Notes under the pieces: model-generated
The model's database searches: none
Told to the model about the DNA's origin: nothing
What the model saw: only the letters and a program-made list of their open reading frames with translations
Translations under genes and position numbers: made by a program
Shown: one piece after another, positions 53,501 to 57,459 of the stretch
Position numbering within the stretch: the stretch's first letter is position 1
Layout of the letters: every line of letters begins with the position of its first letter
Source of the DNA: Discostella pseudostelligera
Lineage: Eukaryota; Bacillariophyta; Thalassiosirophyceae; Thalassiosirales; Thalassiosiraceae
Length of the DNA stretch: 57,459 nucleotides
Direction: 5' to 3'
Assembly: GCA_036940085.1 (NCBI GenBank)
Contig: JALLBK010000094.1
Location: 1 to 57,459, forward strand

Positions 53501-55224
53501 TACTGTCAGGTGTGTCTTCATTCATTTTCGTTCCCTTCAACAGTGCGTAACTGCGACAGTATTGAAACCTCTCTTTTTTATCCATGAGATCTTGCTGTTT
53601 CTTAAACCTCTCGTGAAGGTTCGAACACAGCCACATGTACCATTCATTGTACGGATTCATTGCGTCAATATAGTCATCAAGATGGAGTAACAAAGTTTGA
53701 AGATGCTCGGGCGACAAACAGATGGCGATGTCTGATGTAGTCAGGTTGAGCGCCAATTTCCTAGCCGGCCAATCATGATCGTAGTTTAGTGCCCACACGA
53801 TTAAGGGCAGGACACCCTTCAATTCAAGGAACATGTCAAAAGGATGAGTAACCGTCTGCCAAGCGTATTTGACTGCACCGACATTATTTGGTTTTCCACT
53901 CGCCATCTTAGACACAGGATCTCCGACTTTGATGTGCACACCCACAAGGCTGAGGAGAAGATTGCAGTGCACATCTGGACTATAAGAAATGGTGATTGTT
54001 TCAGTGCCAATGATAGTCAACGAACGTTGCTGCTTTGTAAGTTTAGCCAGCATTAGATTCGTTTCACGCGGCCCATGTTGCTTGCGCAGCTCCTTTACGA
54101 CTTTAGTTCCAGCCCCCGAAAGAACAATCGAGGAATCTGTCAAGTTTATTGACAAGGATCGCAATACACATCCCATGACCGATTCTATGAGCGCATTCGA
54201 CTTCTCATCATCTGTTTTGTTATTCGAAGCAGTCATCGCCGCCTTGTTCATGGCATTCTGAACTATCATCCGTGGTGATGTAAAAATCGTCGAGATAGGT
54301 CGGGTCGAAGATAAGAGCAAGTTGAAACGGGCACTGATAAAGTGGGTAGCAAAAGGTGAACTCACGCCATCGTTCCATGTAAAATGTAACATAGTCGGCG
54401 TTGCGCAATTCGTCAAGTCTCAAAAAATCCAACATATAATCTTGATTGAAGACGGGAATTTCAGACCCAATATCATCCGGTGCAATTGCAGAAGGTAGAC
54501 TCGTTGTTGAGTACATCATCATCTCTGGAGGAGGGCGTGGAGCAAGATATAACTTCTCAATGTGAAACGTCGCACGGTTCAACTTGATGGAAATCACTGG
54601 CCGCAGAAAAATGAGATCCAAGAGCTGCTTTGTAAATGTAGATAGGAACGTGATTGCGCCGTCATGTTTGTCAAAATTTCGAACAACCAATCCCATCCTG
54701 AGTCCAACCTTCATCCTCGCGATTGTAATTTTGCTCGCGGGGTATTCGACGGACGGTTTGTATTTCTGCACAACTGCCGATGGAAAGATGATGCCAAGAA
54801 GTAAAATCGTAATGGGTGAATCCGCCACAAGCTCAATATCAGTGAAGGAAATGGAGAGGCTAAGTAATGATATTCGAAAGTCCCCAAATTCCATCCCGAG
54901 ATACGTTCGAAGTGGGCGCCTTCAAATCAACATTGCGAAGCAAATGATTGAGCGTCGAGTGAGAATTTGACTCGTCGTGTCCAGAAGTGGCTCGATACAT
55001 TGCATGTCTTACCTCATGATGGCCTTTAGAATAGGACAGAAGAAAAAATATGCCATCACGGCAATCAGAAACGCCATCGTGAGCAATTTACCGAAACCGG
55101 AGGACAGTATCCCCCGCATTATCTCCACCGTCATCATAGCGCCGAGGTCAATGGTACAGATGTTCGTAGGCCAATAATACGAGACGACGCGACGTGCGCG
55201 CTCCATGAAGTAGGCAGCGCTCAT
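44585..55224 (-). CDS. Giant VPS13-like bridge lipid-transfer protein with EF-hands and N-terminal membrane segment
   Basis: Twelve exons: 55224-55013, 54919-54366, 54262-52815, 52729-51345, 51243-50657, 50575-49909, 49839-49407, 49331-48621, 48544-45753, 45646-45465, 45396-45190, 45099-44585; 3230 residues, phase kept throughout. Residues about 45-68 are a membrane helix (LLTMAFLIAVMAYFFFCPIL). The first 1000 residues are beta-rich like chorein-type lipid channels. Three canonical EF-hand loops follow: DVDESGILQDDE (about 1008), DPTCSGFLYPDE (about 1456), DEDGNGRMSSRE (about 2974). The VPS13 adaptor-binding region includes SPCWIMNKTGAKLEYK and FTWDNPHGRKVLRAVV. The VPS13-type C-terminal region has DELAAGGKDGFGKGIVSF, NVVGGTFFAAGKISG, and GFSQGFVSGTVGLIVAPLIG ending CRPAR. 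Such proteins move lipids in bulk at membrane contacts. EF-hands suggest calcium control (inference). The third intron has a GC donor. Weakest junctions are the AAG acceptors at 51244 and 45100. Confidence 0.85.
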
Positions 55225-56128
55225 CTTCTAATTCTAAGATCACACGTATATCGAAATATCAGTCGAATAGAATGTATCATACCCCTGCCGCCCAACATCA
55301 TCGACGGTGGGGGCAACTAGCTAAGATGTATTTATTGTATGACGAAGATGAAGTCGCGCTGAGAAAGAAGATCCAGCCATTGACATTGACTTCTGTCATC
55401 CCCAACAAGCAAAAGCCTCCTTACACTTGCAGTTCAGATTTCTCTTCTGAAGAAAAGAGAGAACAGTGGTTTTGATGGAATGGTACTCCTAGCAAGCAAG
55501 CGGCAGTACGATAGAAGGCCATAGCGGATTGCAGGCCATTGCATTGAAATCACTTCAAGATCTTGCGGTCGAAGTCAAAGATAGAGTTCCCCGCTTCCCG
55601 CCCACTTTCCCACCCAGAAAGCCATCCCAGAATTTTCTCGCAACTCCTTCAACAAAAATTTTGAAGTTTGAATTTTGAAAGATTTGAATGCGACAAAGGG
55701 TCGCAGAAAATGGGGGTCAACAACTTGCCTCCACGTAGCTCCACGTGGATTGTGTGTCAAATAATCCACGTGGAGTTCAAAAGAGCTTGTGTTTGTGTCT
55801 GCGAAGAGAGAGGAGAAGGTCTGCGACTGTGAGCTTCCACACGAGTCTGTCAAATCTGCTAGGAAGAGCTGGCTACTTCCAAAGAGTGATAGATTATCGT
55901 CCAGTCATCTACAATCATGATGAACGAGCATGAATCTCCGTAACATACATAATACTACTACGTTTACCGGAAGTCTCAAGACAATGATTGACCATCGTTG
56001 TACACGCCCCGACTAACACTCTTACAAATCAATTGTATCTCGTGAAGTCTAACATCACCGCTCCTCCCTCATTCCACTCCACAAGCAAACGTAACCTCTC
56101 GACGGTCAAGCGTTCATTTCCCCATCGA
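55225..56128. other. Intergenic 0.9 kb with a CACGTG inverted repeat
   Basis: Between the VPS13-like start and the SDHB stop. A plus-strand ATG frame of 67 codons (55272-55475, containing YDEDEVALRKKIQPLT) has a protein-like composition but no family match and is not called. A perfect 13-bp inverted repeat sits at 55739-55775, and TTCCCGCCC at 55595-55603. Confidence 0.35.
55739..55775. repeat. 13-bp inverted repeat, each arm holding CACGTG
   Basis: CTCCACGTGGATT (55739-55751) and AATCCACGTGGAG (55763-55775) are exact reverse complements around an 11-base loop. Each arm is itself centred on the palindrome TCCACGTGGA. Could be paired transcription-factor sites or a hairpin in RNA. Confidence 0.8.
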
Positions 56129-57265
56129 TTACTTCTCGGCAAGCTTCTTCTTAATGTGTGCGATGGCTTTTCCAGGGTTCAAATGCTTCGGGCACACCTT
56201 TGTGCAATTCATAATCGTATGACAACGGTACAACTTAAAGGCATCGTCTAATTCCGCCAACCTCTTCTCCTTAAAGTCATCCCGAGAATCTTCAATCCAC
56301 CGATACGCCTGCATCAATACTGCCGGTCCCAAGTATTTGTCGGCATTCCACCAGTACGACGGGCAGGCGGTACTGCAGCAAGCACAGAGAATGCATTCGT
56401 ACATGCCATCGAGTTTCGCTCGATCCTCACGTGTTTGCAAGAATTCTGCCTGTCCCTCTGCCTTCCCATTTTTGGTTTGGAGCCACGGTTCGATGGAGCG
56501 ATACTGTTCGTAAACTAGTGAGGAATGAACGAGTTCCGAAAAAATTGAAGTGTTGAACGGTCGGATGCAGAACTCAATAAATAACTCAAAATGGGTCGAT
56601 GCAATATTGTACTCACAGTTTCCCATATCCGGAACCAAATCCTTCAACACATACATGTGAGGCAAGGGATAAATCTTGGTCACATCCCCACCACTCGACT
56701 TCTTCGCTCCCTTCGGTTCAATGTAACAAAGACAGGCGAGAGTGTTCTGTCCATTGATATTCATGGCGCATGATCCGCAGATGCCCTCACGACAGGAACG
56801 ACGGAAGGTTAATGTCGGGTCCTGCTCAGATTTGATTTTGATTAATGCGTCGAGGACCATTGGACCGCAATCGTTCAGATCGACGGGGTAAGTGGAGAGG
56901 TACTGCCAGATTACAAAGATAGAAAACGTTGAGACTAATGAATCCAAAACATCACGCCGAGAAACAACAAATGACCAAGCTGACTACTAACTTACCGGCT
57001 TCTGACGATGATCGGGGTCCCATCGATAAATCTTAAAATACTTGATGCGCTCCTCCTTTCGGGCAGCCACGGGAGGAGACGCCGCGGCCGTCGTCGTCGT
57101 GCTGCTAACTTTGAGTGATTCGGACGTGGACAGGCCTCGTGCGATGAATGGGGCATTCGAGGAGATGCTCGAGCGGGCCAATGCCCGGCTAACGGTTTGG
57201 AGGCCTACCATCATGGTCGAAATGGAGGACAAATACATCGCCATCGCCGTCGCCATCGTCGTCAT
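56129..57265 (-). CDS. SDHB: Succinate dehydrogenase iron-sulfur subunit, mitochondrial (complex II)
   Basis: Three exons: 57265-56996, 56902-56617, 56514-56129; 313 residues; introns of 93 and 102 nt (phases 0 and 1). The enzyme passes electrons from the FAD subunit to ubiquinone through three Fe-S clusters in the inner mitochondrial membrane. The 2Fe-2S site is [21 protein letters not shown]; the 4Fe-4S and 3Fe-4S cysteines are in [17 protein letters not shown] and [12 protein letters not shown]. Splicing of the second intron rejoins DLVPDMGN to [12 protein letters not shown], as in all SDHB. The N-terminal 65 residues are Ser/Thr/Ala/Arg-rich, lacking acids until [16 protein letters not shown]: a mitochondrial presequence. 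The second intron is 102 nt with no in-frame stop, so unspliced RNA would add 34 residues between the two Fe-S domains. Confidence 0.95.
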
Positions 57266-57459
57266 CGACGAACTGTGATTTTATAAGAGCGAGAAAAGCA
57301 ATTTCTGCTGGCAGAAAGGATCCGGTACTGCCAGCTGTTTCCGTCTGTCTGGAGCTCGTTCGATGACTTGGGCTTTCGCGCCAAAACTTTCCCGCGAGGT
57401 TTCGCGCCGAAACTCTACCGCCGCTCCCCTACGATATCCCCTATCGAGGTATGTATCGG
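57266..57459. promoter_or_regulatory. SDHB promoter with three E2F-like boxes
   Basis: TTTCGCGCC (57374-57382), TTTCCCGCG (57388-57396) and TTTCGCGCC (57400-57408) lie within 35 bp, starting about 110 bp upstream of the SDHB ATG. They match the TTTSSCGC E2F/DP consensus. Confidence 0.45.

Noticed and set aside
54263..54365. Continuous coding through this segment of the VPS13-like gene
   Set aside because: The frame ends in a stop shortly after; removing GTGAG...GATAG (103 nt) joins the next large exon in phase.

Overview
This is a eukaryotic nuclear window. I infer a diatom, most likely a centric one. The evidence is: compact genes split by short GT-AG introns (mostly 70-110 nt), a cyclin of the small diatom type, N-terminal signal-peptide or transit leaders on several proteins, a phosphoglycerate mutase with a mitochondrial-type leader, and a secreted acidic / lysine-serine / Pro-Thr-rich protein of the kind found in silica cell walls. 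No bacterial operons, insertion sequences or CRISPR arrays are seen. Gene models were built by hand: donors and acceptors were chosen so that reading phase is kept across every junction and conserved motifs rejoin. 39 introns were modelled; one has a GC donor and seven end in AAG.

Layout: tRNA-Ser(GCU) (254-335, -); chalcone-isomerase-like protein (550-1305, +); signal-peptide low-complexity protein with a 16-nt microexon (1591-4255, -); PPR protein (4884-6598, +); DEK-C/double-SWIB protein (7119-8295, +); single-pass protein (8450-9319, -); small membrane protein (9557-10064, +); secreted histidine phosphatase (10092-11099, -); a gene-poor 1.2 kb with a decayed duplication; PARN-type deadenylase (12339-14902, -), divergent from a ubiquitin-like plus double CW-zinc-finger protein (15327-18275, +); NTF2-like organellar protein (18425-19648, -); secreted repeat protein (20357-23746, -); 1.65 kb without a convincing gene; membrane SET-domain protein (25406-26371, -), divergent from a plastid-type membrane protein (27002-27922, +) across a cluster of CACGTG boxes; diatom-type cyclin (28956-30095, +); ASCC3/Slh1 double helicase (30513-37208, -), divergent from phosphoglycerate mutase (37816-39053, +); IFRD-family protein (39533-41059, +); type II membrane protein of unknown function (41249-44005, -); a 12-exon, about 3230-residue VPS13-like lipid-transfer protein with three EF-hand loops (44585-55224, -); and mitochondrial succinate dehydrogenase iron-sulfur subunit (56129-57265, -).

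The genes are independently transcribed housekeeping and lineage-specific units, not a cluster. Shared themes are RNA handling (PARN, ASCC3, PPR, tRNA), chromatin (SWIB, CW, SET) and mitochondrial metabolism (SDHB, PGAM). The most unusual items are the EF-hand/VPS13-like protein with an N-terminal membrane segment, the ubiquitin-like/double-CW fusion, and the secreted protein with four nearly identical 174-bp repeats. Several intergenic regions carry GGCGGGAA (E2F-like) and TCCACGTGGA (G-box-like) motifs.
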